DNA of 64,000 bases from Mastigias papua (Eukaryota; Cnidaria; Scyphozoa; Rhizostomeae; Mastigiidae), in contig OZ025284.1 in NCBI GenBank assembly GCA_964019165.1, forward strand, positions 2,945,521-3,009,520, in the 5' to 3' direction. Of this stretch, positions 25,219-38,400 are shown one piece after another. The position numbers and the translations under genes were made by a program. How positions within the stretch are numbered: the stretch's first letter is position 1; each line of letters begins with the position of its first letter. The notes below the pieces were generated by a model, which worked only from the letters and a program-made list of their open reading frames with translations, had not been told where the DNA came from and did no database searches.

Positions 25219-25473
25219 CAGGGTTCTCAGGATTCATTTCACAAAAATTCCCTACTTTTCCAAGTTTTCCTGACTAAGTTTTTCAATATTCCCCCACTTT
25301 TTCGCATTTTCCCAGCAGTTTTCAATGGACAAAGGAAATTACTTGGCATATTTGCAAACAATGAGAGTGGACGAATTCTCTGTCCTGACAGAAACCCTGA
25401 CTTTCCGGGTTTTATCTGATTTCAAATTTAATTCCTTGACTTCTCCAGATTTTCCAGATTCCTAAGAACCCTG
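25219..25473. mobile_element. MITE, CAGGGTTCTCAG ends, copy A
   Basis: It starts CAGGGTTCTCAG and ends CCTAAGAACCCTG, which are inverted copies. The inside is packed with CCCTGACTTTTC-like words. A second copy lies at 56669-56938. It interrupts the segment matching 41480-41600 in unit 2, so it inserted after the duplication. Confidence 0.8.
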
Positions 25474-25675
25474 GGCATATTGCCAATTGCAGACACACCT
25501 CGAAAACCTAGCCTTATATTTTTGTAGACCTCACTGGTTTATTTACAATACGATGTAAATAATATTTTAGGAGATTACAAAAGCTCGCAAATTGCAACAA
25601 AGTATTTGATATTATTTTAAATTTACTTCTCCATTACAGTTTAACCAGCAACAGATCGCATCTACTATATGACAC

Positions 25676-25820
25676 CATGTTATTCACTATTTTGATTAAA
25701 AATATTCTAATTTTCATTAAAAGCGTATTTTTCTTTTGGCCTTCCCTTTCATTTATTTTCATATTCTATCAAGAGTTCCCCCTTTTTCTTTTGGAGCTGT
25801 GCTGCGTCCTGTACTTTTGT
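25676..25820 (-). pseudogene. Decayed copy of the last exon of MAK16
   Basis: Read on the minus strand, this segment follows the real final MAK16 exon (41984-42118) across its 3' half. It includes GAAAAAGGGG, the near-identical CTCTTGATAGAATATGA and GCCAAAAGAAAAATACGC. The stop region and downstream flank also match. The 5' part of the exon and all other MAK16 exons are absent. It lies downstream of P450 copy 1, as MAK16 lies downstream of copy 2, and marks the end of the duplicated unit. Confidence 0.85.
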
Positions 25821-25829
25821 CCAAATGTA

Positions 25830-26258
25830 CACCCTTGTTTTATAAGGAGCCACTTTGTAGGGAACCTACTTGTAGAATGCTGAAATATTTAAAGAATTTA
25901 CACTACTAAAGGTAAATTTCCTAGGGAACTTTTCAATTTGAAAAATTTTTATAACACCAAACAATCAAGAAGTAAGAAGCTGGTTCCATTCATTTGCAGC
26001 CAAAACCCGCAAGATTGTTTGCTTTCCTTATGTAAAGTCCTTCGTTTTTCATTGATCTTACGTGACAGCCAAAATTAAAGGCAAAATTCAAGATTTCAAT
26101 GTTTTACATGTGTCTGTACCATTTTATGGCAATAATTGTGCACTGAAAATTAAGGAACTGTTAAAGAACTTTTAGTACTACAATTTAATCATTGGAGGTC
26201 CGAAAATAAGGAACTTTTAGAACTAGGCCTTGAGCTAGGTTCCTTGTAAAAAAGCGTG
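25830..26258. mobile_element. TA-type MITE at the junction of the two duplication units
   Basis: The left end CACCCTTGTTTTATAAGG and right end CCTTGTAAAAAAGCGTG are flanked by TA. The interior matches the 2788-3236 element in reverse (AGTTCCTTA/TAAGGAACT words, CTTGAGCTAGGTTCC). It lies between the end of unit 1 and the start of unit 2. Confidence 0.82.
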
Positions 26259-26488
26259 TAGTACCCATAGGTTTTCTAGCACAAATTGGCTTATATCCGC
26301 TGATGCATCAGACTGATCAGAACCATCAGAACACGCACAGTGTGACCTTTCGCAGCCTGAACGCACACCGAGAACAACAGACTGCGCACGCTTTTCGTCC
26401 CAATGAAGTGGATGAGTACTTCATGTGTTTATAGATGGAGAAGTACAGTTAGAATTATCTGAGCCTTTTAGTACATACCATAATAAAT

Positions 26489-29400
26489 ATGGCTGTGATC
26501 ACAGAATTGGTTGTCTCAGCATTGATCGTCTCCTTGTTGTTGGCTTCTCTGAGGAGATTTTATGAATGGATGTTTACTGCTGCATCGAACATACCAAGTC
26601 CTCCGTCTTATCCAATATTTCGTCATTTGCCTTATTTCTGGGGCGGATTCAATGACGAAAAGATGTTAATGGAATGGGCAAAAGATTTTAAAGAGGAAGG
26701 CATATTCGAGTTTGATATTCTTTTAGGTAATATCCTCCACATTTCATGTGACAGAGTTGCTAGTTCTTGTGGGCCGCAGTTCGTTAGATCAGAATCTAAC
26801 TGTGTGTGCCTCAGTTAGATCCAGTGCCTCGTGTGTACCTGAGTGTTGGTGACAGGGGTGTGCCGAAGTAGGGAGTGTGGGGCACACCCCCACTTTTTGC
26901 AGAAGCCGTAGGTAATTCTATGCGTTGTTGATAATTTTGTGCCTTGTTGTTAAAAGTTTACACAACGATAATAGTGGTAGGTATATCGGCGAAGACTTAA
27001 ACTAAATCTGTCTTTTGTACGTTATGATTAATCAACCTCGTCCGTAAATTTCTCATTTCATACCCCCCCCCCACTCAAAGCTCTTCGACACGCCACTGAA
27101 CTGGTTGGTGAGTCCACGAGAACAGGTATTTAGCAAACATTTTGCTTCCACTTTCCAGAGGGCAAAGGTGCAGAATGTAACACGGGGTGCCGTCTTACAA
27201 AGTTAAATGGAAGTTATGCTGTACATGCTAACTTCTCTAAGGTTCCGGCCTTTGTCCCCACGCCCAGTTTTTGATTCATATTCTTCAGATGTAAATATAA
27301 TGTTGAAGTGAAGTTAAATGTAGCTGAGGTAAAATATTCATAAAGCCTTATATAGGGGATCTGTCATTTTTATGCTGGGTACAGGATTGGAAGAATGTAG
27401 AGAGGGGTATAAAATTTGTTAGCCTTGTTTTATTGGGTTGTCAAAATTGTTGCTAATGTATGATAGGGTATCAAATTTTTTGAATACATTCCCACCAGAA
27501 ATATAACTGATATGTTTATTGCAAAATATAAATTTTTTGTGTGCACATGCATAATCTTATTTTTGAAATAATAAGCAAGTATTCTCTGTTTCCTTTTCTT
27601 TCTCTTTCCAGGTTCCTTTCTTTCACAATCAGGTTGCATTTTTGGTACTCTCAAGCTTTTGTTCCATATCCCAGATCAATGATACAATTGTTCCCAAAGC
27701 TTTTCTCTATCTTCTAATATGGAGATCTGAATAACCTTCTTTCATCACCACAATTACAAAGTCTCATTCTTCCACCTTTGAGGACACTTCTCACTTTTGC
27801 AAAAGTCATATGGAGGATAGAGCATGAACTATTAAGTAAACAGACTGCCTTTGCTTTTTTCTCCTTCCAGCCCAGTTCTCCTATGTCCTCCTTCTCATGT
27901 CATGCATCCACTTTTCTTCTATAGAATGAAACACTTGGATGCATGGCATAAGTAGCAATATTACTAGGGTATGAAATTTCTCTGTATTTTGAAATAGAGT
28001 TTTAGATATTACTAAAGTCAGTGATAAGGAAACTTATGCATTTGTCTTAAAATTCTTGCACTCCTATGCCCACCATTAAAATGACAGCTCTCTAGGAGTT
28101 GGTATAGTACCACATTAGGAATACACCACACTGGCAGGCATCCATAGGCCAGACTGAAGAGTTTGGAAAGTGCACACTCGAGATATATAGCACACCCAGT
28201 AATGGGCATGATAGGGTCTTTTTAGGTGACATGGCATGGTTGAATTAGGTAATTTGATTATTTTCCAGCTATCATGATGATAGTATTAGGATGTATCAAA
28301 GTAATGGGCAATATGGACTTGCAAAAGTTTCCAAATTCCAACACAATTAACTCAAACAAAAAGGAGCAGAATTTACTATAAAATAGATTTGAACTTTAAT
28401 ATCAATCATGTAAAACAATGAAAATGTTGAAGTCTTAACATATTTCAAAAATTGTTGTTCTATTGTAACTTTTAGCAATGTAACAGGCATTGCTCTTAAA
28501 AAGACTTGACATATTTGTACACTTGTTCAATCATTGATATAATGTCAATTATAGCTTCTAATAAACTAAACTAACTTAGTTCCAAAATATGAATGACTAT
28601 AATTCATGAATTAATTGGAAGGCTATCAACTTGTAGCCCCTGATTTAATTGATAAATCCAAAATGCTTGGTAATGGACATTACAAATGATGTGTAATGGA
28701 TATTACATATTTGTCTCATCAACATATGTCATAAAAATATAGGAAGATCTTTAAAGATAAATATCAACTCTTGTTTTGAACTATGAAATAAATCTAATGT
28801 GATGTGAAACAGACCTATGTCCAGTTTTATATATCAAGCAAAAATAACCAAATAAAATGCAATGCCCTTACAAGCTTAGATTTCTAGTTTCTTAACTTCT
28901 GCCAACAGCCAATGTTTTCCTTCTCAGGCTGTATGGAAGGGATTGTGCAGCCCCTGTAGCAACTTTAGTAAAGGTGTTTGAAGATTTATAAATGAGCACT
29001 TCTTTTTCTTTTATTTCAGTTGTAGTTTTCTTGATGCCACAATGCTTTGTTGTACTATTAGGCAATTTAAATGATTTTGATTTGTTTTGAGGACTGAACT
29101 TATACTGGCAATCCTCTATTTTACTCTATCTTTACATAATATGGCTTCATTTGTGTCTTTATATAAATTTGTTCTTGATAATCCCTCATTTGGATTCCTG
29201 TAGACTGGCTTCCCTATTTATTACAAGAGTTTATATAATAAACACTTATTAATAGTCTTGTGGCCCTTATGTTGCTATGACAAGAGGCAAATGAGGTTAA
29301 AATTCCAGTCAATGGTTACTTAGTTGGTGCTGTTTGTAAAAGCCCTGTGTTTTTTCATTTTTACATGTAATGTGCATTACATAATGTCCATTATTGGTAG

Positions 29401-32400
29401 TCAATGAAAATAAGAAAAAATAGAATAATTTAATAGAATAATTTAATAGAATAATTTAATGGCCTGTTCTAATCATTTTACAGCAAAATAAGAAATTTTG
29501 AAAGCTGAGAGATATGCTGAATGTTACATGGATTTGAAAAAGTGAAGCATTATTTATTTTAGCAGACATTACATTCCAGAGTGCTGTCTTACTTTTAAAG
29601 GAAAAAGATGTTCTGGTAATGTAAATTGTTAAAAAGATGCATGAAAAAAGGAGAGGATTATTTGCTTGGAAAAATGTAAGCAAAGAGTAGTATATTAGTG
29701 GACAAATTATTATTATTTCCCTTTTTCTAATTGAAACTGTGTGTTTTGCAAGAAAGGTGGAATGCAAATAATAGCTAAGATGAAGTAGGGAAAGTTATAA
29801 TGTTCTCAAAAGTTTGAAAAACTGTTTTTTAAATGTATAGATCTAATTGAGGGACCGTAGAAATGCACATTTTGGAACATTCAAAATAGATTTGCTGAAT
29901 AAGGTAACAATTTCTAAGTGCCATCCCAAAACTCTACTCATGCTCTCAAATAGGCAGAGATCTTCAGACAACCTCCTTGTCTCTGGCAGAATGCATTGCA
30001 TATAGGTGCAGAATATGTTTGAAAAATTTATTTCTTTTGCATATGCTTTAATAGAATACACAGATTATGGTTACATAGCAATATTAGCACAGTTGTGGAA
30101 ATCCCTATTACCCCCATGGGTTAGGGGTTCATTTTGTTTAGGGGGTGGACCAAACATGAGAACACTTTGGCAAATAATAACTTTAATTAAACAATTGGGA
30201 CTTAGATTTTCATTAGCATCTAGAAAATTTGATTCTGCTCAATAGTTCAAAGCTGACCCATCTGGTGTCATGATTACTTTCCATCTTTTCTCAACCAGTG
30301 TTTCTTTAATCAACAGCATTACCTCAAATTTTTGTTATGTCATGAGTCAGATCTTTCCTATTATTTGTCTTCTCAACACTAAAAATTTTTATTGAAGGAG
30401 GGAAAAGAATCTGCGTTTTCAAAGAAGAATATTTAAAGAAAGTGCTGGTTTCAAATTGTCTCAAATATCAAAGAGAACAACTTCTTGGAGACATTTTCCC
30501 GCAGATGAAAAATGGTCTGTTTTTGTCCATTGGTAAGGAACATTCATGGCAAAGAAAAATGCTTAACCCAGTTTTCTCCTATTCATTTGTATTAGAGTTT
30601 GTCAAAACATTTGATTCAAACACTGAAAACTTAATAAAGGTTTGTTTGATTTAGTGTTTCATTCTATTTATCTTTAGTATTGGCTCTATTGTTATGGCTG
30701 CATTCTGCTGGAGGCTCCAGCATTTCAAGCTTGTCTCCAGCCGAGCTCTAGCAACAGGAAAACCTGGAAAAATCTCCAGCATTCTATGATTTTCATACTT
30801 TTAAAGTTTACTTTTTATATTTTGAGTATTGTCATTGGTTTTTTCAAGAAGCGAATAACGTTGCCTATCATGCGTTTCGATGTCTCTTGGGCCTTTAAGT
30901 CTTCCAAATAACTTTCTGTTTTCGGCCGTGACCTGCATTTCTATGATTTTACCATAACACTTGTTAAATGTCGCACGAGATATGGGTTGTTGTTGTTCCC
31001 ACAAGATCCCACGGGAGCCATACTCATCCAAGACATGCAGAAAAGGAGAGGAAAATCTTTTGTTTTTTAAGTTTAAACTTTGTGAAAAGGCAAACTTTTT
31101 CAGTTAGTTGAGTTTGTGAAAGAAGGGAAAGTTTTACTAAAACTTTGCAGCATTACGGGCCGAAACCCAATAGTTATTTAGACATTATCATAATAGTTTG
31201 TTCGGAAGAACAATTAAAGACTGTCGCTGTACTTTTGTGCCGAAGCACAAACAAATTGTTTATCAACAATGCTGTTGTCCCAAAGGACAGGTTTGGCGTG
31301 CACGAAGGACAAATTATTCATGTTTTGGAATACACTGACTTTTATTTGTTGGAGAAGACTGGGAAACCGTTCTATTGTTATATTTTCGTGCTTAAGTTGA
31401 CAGGAACTATAATTGAATATTGTAAGTAATTCATATTTAAATCAGTTCTGTTGTTGAATTCAAGGCAAATGTAAGTTCTCTTTTCAATTTCCTATAGTCA
31501 TGAAATTATGTAGTAAGGACATGAAAGTCTCAAATATCTGGTCCACCGAGCCGGATAGTTATTGTGGAAAGAGGATCTAGTTTGTGGATGCATTAATGTT
31601 ATATATGTTCTGCTCTTCAGTATATCGCAAGAGTAAATCCGAAATTTAATAGCAGGTTACAATTATGGAATCTGATGAAATTGAAGTTGACTTAAAAACG
31701 CTTGACTTACTGTCATATCGACAAATACAATCTGCACTCAAACGTAGCGGACTTAGTTCTGCAGGAAACAAAAAGGCACTCATAAAACGTCTTCGGAGTG
31801 AACTGGAGTCTCTTTTAAGCATACCTGTTACTAGTGATCCAGGCTTGCGTCTACGTGCTAAGAAATCTGACGTTTAATCTTCGGAAATCATTAATATTAG
31901 ACGAAAGGCGAAATGTTTGAAGCTCACTATTGTAGAAGACATAGCAGAACATTTGGAAGTGGATGGGAAACTAGTAGAAATCGAGAGTAGTTTTAGTAGG
32001 GCTTGATAAACGACATGAAAATCACTTTAAATTGAATGATCAATTAATTTCGTTGCTCCAGGAAGAAACATCATCGATTCCTGCATGCAGACACTCAACA
32101 GAATTAAAGCATTTCATTAAGTGGATTTATTTTAAATTCACAAAAGACGAATGAAGTTCTTCTTCAAACAGCAGTTGCTATTTTAGAGATAGGTTCACAA
32201 GAATTACCAATGCGCATCTTATTTGATACTGGGGGTCAAAGATCATATGTTCGCAAAGAGATTATAGAATCGTTTGGTCTAAGTGGCCCAACTGAAGTTT
32301 TGAGCATCTCAGCTTTAGGAGCGGAAACATCAAAGTGCAGGAAAATACAAAGAGTTAAATGCTCTATCAGAAGCTTTGATAGTGTGTCCAAAGATAATTG

Positions 32401-35400
32401 CGTAGAGATAGAAGCTTTAGCCATATGACAGATTTGTGCTCCATTGCAGCCAGTGTACTTTGAACAATCACAGTATCAACATTTAAATGGATTGACTCTA
32501 GCAGACAATTACCTATTACAGCATCATTGAGGATTCTATTGAAAGAGGTACGAGTGACAATGGACTTATAGCTGTATAATCGAAACTAGGATGGGTACTA
32601 TTGAAAATTATTTTATAACACTCTTGAACGGCTCTGGGAATTGGAGAGTATGGGCATCTCAATTAAAAATTCAGTTTCGATAAAAGATGATGAAATTGAT
32701 TTTTTAGAACAATTCATAGAAGGGTTCTTTTTCGATGGAGAAAGATATGAGGGATCTATTTCTGGAAAGAAAAACCATCCAGAGTTAAAGAACAACTACA
32801 ACCAAGCTGTTAAACGATCAGAGAATGTAGACAGTCGACTACGAAAAAATGCCATAAAATCAGAGGAATATTTAGAGGCGATTTCTCAGTACGTGAAAGA
32901 AGGATTTGCAGAAGAGGTTAGACCAGATGATAGTGATGACAAATGTCAGAGAATTAGAGTTCTACCATATCATACTGTCTATAGAGAAGATAGAAGTACA
33001 ACCAAGACAAGAATAGTTTTTGATGCCTCTGCAAAGGAAGGAGATGAACCGTCATTAAATTATTGTATACCTCAAGGCCCTGCACTGCAGCCAAACTTAG
33101 TGTCAGTCTTGAAAAGATTCAGTATGAATAAAGTGGCACTTATTACAGATGCTAAGAAAATATTTTTACAAACAAAAATTGCAGACAAAGATCAAGATTC
33201 TCACAGATATCTTTGGCGTGATATGAAAACAGATGACCAACCTAAGGTCATTCGCATGAAAAGAGCGACATTTGAGGTCAATTGTAGTCCGTTTTTGGCC
33301 ATAGCTGCAGTTCAGAATCATGCAAAAATATTGAAAGGGCAATGTCCAGTGGCAGCAAGTGAAGTGATTGATAGTATGTATGTGGATGATTGTCTCACTG
33401 GTGCTGAAAATATTGAAAAGACAATAAAGTTACAAGTTTCCTTGTTTTCAATAATGAAATCAGGAGGCGTTCATTTGGTAAAATGGGATAGTAATTCTGA
33501 GGAAGTTTTGAAAGAGATAGAGCCCAGAGAAAGAGCACAATAAATAGTTAAATTTGAGACACTCTGTAAGCATTAGGTATGAGTTGGGAAACACAGAAAG
33601 ATCAGTTTTGTTTTGATATTGCAGAAAGGATGACTAACGGGAAAGATCATGAAACTGAAAGAAGTCTACTCAGCATTGCATCAAAAATATTCGATCCAAT
33701 GGGCCTTTTATCACATTACACCCTGAAAGCTAAAATGTTATTTCAAGAACTGTGGAGTGGTGGTGTACATTGGGATGAAAAACTGTAACAGAATATTTTG
33801 TACAAATGGAACAAATGAAAAGAAGATCCAGGTATATATGTAATATCGAAATTCCATGGTGTTTTATCGCAAATCACAATGAGATAAAAATTATTGAACT
33901 TCATAGATTTAGAGATGCTTCTCCCAAAGCTTATGGAGCTGCAGTCTGTATTCGTATTACAGACATCAAAGGGAATATCAACCCTTCGCTTGTAATGTCT
34001 AAATAAAGGATCCTCATTAAAGATAGTTATATTATCAAGACTCGAACTACTTGCAGCAGTTGTAAACACAATATTAACTCGCTTTGTGGCAGATTCACTT
34101 AAAAGAGATATTAGCCGAGTTGTATTATGGTCTGACAGTACAATTGCATTTTGTTGGTTGAAGAGATCACCTTCAAATTGAAAGCCATTTATTCCAAATA
34201 GGGTTTCAGAAATTCAGTCAATATTGAGTCCAGAGTTCTGGAAATATTGTAGCGGTAGTGATTATCCTGCTGATTTGTTGACAGGGGAATCAGATCGAAA
34301 GATCTTATAGGAAACGAGAAATGGCTTAACGGTCTGCCATGGCTTAATCAATTATCAACTGAATGGCCTCAGCAAAAAGGAACCAACCTAGCTCGTGATG
34401 GCTTTCAACAAGAATTTTAAAAAAACAACTCAATCGTTACCAGTTATAGAATCAGATACAGTTGTCGAAACGAGTATGCCTGCACATAGGACGGTCATTG
34501 AAATGTTTACCAGAAGCAAAAAGCTCTCAGTCAGAAGAGCAGCCAATTTTTAAACTCTGTCTGTATTAACAACGTATCGTAAATCATTTTTGGAAAAGAT
34601 GGCAAAGGGAATACCTCCATCGGTTATCGCCAAGGAATAAAAGGATGCAAAGGAGTTCTTCAGTTACACTTGGAGGTATTGTTCTCATATCGGAAGAAAG
34701 AGTCACAAGAAGGCATTGGCCCATGGGTCGCGTTATTGCAGTACATCCGGGGAAGGATGGATTATTACGTACTGTTGCTCTCAGAACGCAAAAGGGAAAT
34801 CTTAGAAGACCAACCCAAAGAATCTATAATCTTGAGGTACAAGAAGAGGTTTGTCCATCTGCATCACACGATATTAGCACCATTGTAAAGGCACTGAAGG
34901 AAGAGGCTGTAATGAGCAAAGATTGATATTGAGTCACCATCTAAGCAGAACAATGTTAATCTTCTTAAAGATGATCAAGGGGGGAGAATGCTAAATATCG
35001 CACGAGATATGGGAAGTTGTTGTTCCCACAAGATCTCACGGGGCCATGCTCACTCAAGGCATGCACAAAAGGAGAGGAAAATCTTTTGTTTTTCAAGTTT
35101 GAACTTTATGAAAAGACAATCTTATTCAGTTAGTTGAGTTTGTGAAAGATGGGAAAGTTTTACTTAAACTTTGCAGCATTACGGGCCAAAATCCAAGAGT
35201 TATTTAGACATTATCTGCGTAGTTCGTTCGGAGGAGCAATTAAAGACTCCAAGAAGCACAAACAAATTGTTTATCAACAATACTGTCGTCCCAAAGGACA
35301 AGTTTGTCGTGCACGAGGCACAAATTATTCACGATGTGGAGAGCACTGACTTTTATTTGTTGGAGAAGACTGGGAAACCGTTTTATCGTTATATTTTCGT

Positions 35401-38400
35401 GCTCAAGTTGACAGGGACTATAATCAAATATTGTAAATACTTCGTACTTAAATCAGTTCTGTTGTTGAATTCAAGGCAAATGTAAGTTCTCTTGTCGGTT
35501 GCCTAAGGACATGTAAGTCCCAAATAACACTTTTGGATACGCCATAGTAGGCGCCTTCACGGCTACGAATTGGTCATGTAGAACCAAACAGTACATGATT
35601 TAGGTTGTTTTCAACAGTGACATGCAATCTGAATTATAAGTGTTTTTTGATTGATTTGGGAAAAACTTTGTTACAAACAATATGATGATTTGCTTAGCCA
35701 CATCTTACCAGATTCATGGTATCTTTTGCTGATAAGCTTCAGTTTTTGTTTGATGTCTCTGATTCTTTATCACAATGTTTGTATCATGTTAGAAATAGTT
35801 TTGTGCAAAAGTCTACTGTATTATGCCAGTATTGATTGTAGCATATAGGCAATTTTGAGTACACTGTTCGCATATTGCAAAAATATTGTTGAATTTATCC
35901 TGTTAGTATTGGAAAAATGCAATGAAGAAGTCCTTAACTGGAGTTGCTGAGGTGGAAATTATCGAGGATTTCAACAAATTGACTTTAGATATTATTGGTG
36001 AAGCAGCTTTTGGTTACAGATTTGATACACTTGTTTCTGGTGAAAGTAGAGTGAGTCAAGCTGTTGAGGCATTGCTTAAGGGCAAAATTGGTGTTTTGTC
36101 AAGATTCTTAAGAAAGATTATACCGTTTTATGACAAGTTACCACTCGAACAAAATAGAATGATGAAAGAAGCTGTGGAATTAACAGACTCAGTTGTTAAA
36201 AAGGTAGCTATATCATTTAAATAAATAAATGGTGTACATTTCAAGGAAAAGCTCATGCTGGTTGACTGTAGAAGAAGTTGCTTTACATTTTTCGTTGAAC
36301 TTGGTGTGCAAGTTTGAGAGTTTGATTGTAGTTCATGGCACTTTAGAGCCCTTCTTTGTTATTGCAAGTACACTAAGTCAGCAAAAATATTGCACCGCTG
36401 CCTCAAAATGGCAGCCAATTCTAGGCCTATGGACACAAACAAGCCCATTCAAAATGAATTTTATCCCATTTAGCCTTCTTTGTTTTGGCGGGAGATTCGA
36501 AAAACTTGCTGACGCTATTTTAACACTTTGAACGAAAAGAACACTTTATAAACAAAAGAACTTTAGCAAAAATGCTAAACCATGCCTAGAACTAGGGAGT
36601 TAACAAATTTTGAGAGAGCTTCGGTAATAAATTTACTACCCTATGTTATTTGTTATTTGGTTCATTTTGCTCTTGAGCCTTTTGCATTTTGACAGTTCAC
36701 CTGTCAGACAGTAGACTTTGTTTGAATTATCAATAAATCTATGATTTCCCTTCTGTTTTATTCACAAGATAATTAAGCAGAAACGATCAGAAATGGAAGA
36801 GTCAAATGGGCAGGTATCTGGCAATACTTTGCTGGCTAAAATGATCATGTTGCAAGATGAGGATTCTGGGAGGAAATTATCTGATCAAGTGATTGAAGCT
36901 CAAGTGCATACATTCATGGTTGCTGGCCACGAAACAACAAGTGTTGCTTTGACATGGACATTTTATCTTCTGGCAAAGCATCAAGACATTCAAGAAAAAG
37001 TATGTGGGCCTTTGTTGTGCTTTCTTTTTTATAGTTATCTCTCTCCTAAATGAGAGATACTGGAAAGTACTTTTCCAGCAATGAAGCTACATTATCGCAA
37101 ATCCTTGCATTGGCCCCCTTATTGAATAGGCCCCCATCACTGAGGATGATGAAGACTTTGATGAAGACTAATGCTTAAATTTAGACTCTTCTTGTAATGT
37201 TATGGAGAAATGGAAAAATCTGGGCTTTGACCTTTTTTGCGGCATGTGCCAAATAATTTTATTGGCCCGTCTCAGATAGGCCCTCCCCTCAGATAACCCC
37301 CTACCCAAAAATTAGCAACAGTAGGTAAGTCCTAGGGGGCTAGTGCAAGGATTTAGGGTACTGATTATTTATAAACATTGTAGCGTGAACTGATCAACGT
37401 GCAATATGTCTTTGTTGTTGTTGGCTATTATAAGATCAATTGTGGGTGTGGTAGACTGACAGTCAATTTTTTTGTTATTTCCCGCCCTATGATTACTTTG
37501 ATCAAATGTTGTTCCAAATCGAAGAGTTTATTGACTATCTATTGGGCAGCCAAAGTGACAAAATTGTAGCAAAGATTAATTCTGGTTCCTGGAAATTGTA
37601 TCTATTACGGTTGATTAGTTTTGTAGAGTTATTTTTACAATCGTGAATTGATCTCCAGTCGCACGTGGAGTGCCTATTTCCTAGTGAAGCTACACATTTT
37701 GTATTTTGCAGTTATTGTTGACAGTTATAGAACCCTATCGTAACATTATTTAGGAACACTTCCAAATCATCGTATACACATTTTTTATAAGAAAGTAGTT
37801 TATAGGAAAGCAGAAGACCCACAACTACACTGCCAAACTCACTACACAATGACATAATAAGGCTTACGAACTACACACACAACAACAAGTATAATTTCAC
37901 CCAGCTTAAATCTATAGACGATATAAGAAATCTCAGATTACTGGCACAAGACAGAAAAAGATGGAGCACATTGGTAAAAGACATTTATGAAGCTGCTAAA
38001 GCAGAAAGGGATTTCTGAGTTCTTAATGCGAAATAGCTATTATATATATATATATAGTTCTCTGCTATCCGAAAACTTACAAAAATTCGGTGCTGGACTT
38101 TTGATTCCTGAGAAAGTTGATAAGTTGATACACACTTGAAATTCCAATTTTCATACAAGCCCATCATCTGTTTTGTTTAATTTGCATAGATTTCATATGA
38201 CAAATCTCTGCATTTCAGTGCTATATTTTTGTAGTACCTGTCTGTCTAACAATACAGTGTTACGTTAACTTCGAATATTCTCGCCAGGAAAGTTTTAAGA
38301 AAGTTACAGTACTGAAATCATGAAAAAACCAAGGAAATTTCAGTATGGGACAGAAAAAACTTTCTTGTAACAAGGTGTGTTAGAATGATTCTAATCTCCA

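Larger units (their letters stand above)
17345..25820. repeat. Segmental duplication, unit 1 (P450 copy 1 plus MAK16 3' end)
   Basis: Homology with unit 2 (about 26290-42085) starts upstream of the P450 ATG (CGCACACCGAGA, ACTGCGCAC, TTTTAGTACATACCATA). It runs through all exons and much of the introns, and continues past the stop codon to a copy of the last MAK16 exon. Outer limits are approximate. Confidence 0.85.
30962..35526 (+). mobile_element. BEL/Pao LTR retrotransposon, degenerate, in P450-2 intron 2
   Basis: Two LTRs bound the element (30962-31536 and 34989-35526). The 5-bp target duplication ACACT is present at 30957-30961 and 35527-35531. A primer-binding-like TGGTCCACCGAGCCGG starts two bases after the 5' LTR. 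A purine tract (AAGGGGGGAGAA) precedes the 3' LTR. Inside, in order, are a SAP-like gag start, a DTG protease, reverse transcriptase, RNase H fragments and the Pao C-terminal domain. The integrase region appears deleted and the frame is broken repeatedly. It is absent from P450-1, so insertion followed the duplication. Confidence 0.93.

Noticed and set aside
34980..35485. Two overlapping plus-strand frames of 66 and 104 residues
   Set aside because: They lie inside the 3' LTR and the homologous 5' LTR frame differs; not coding.
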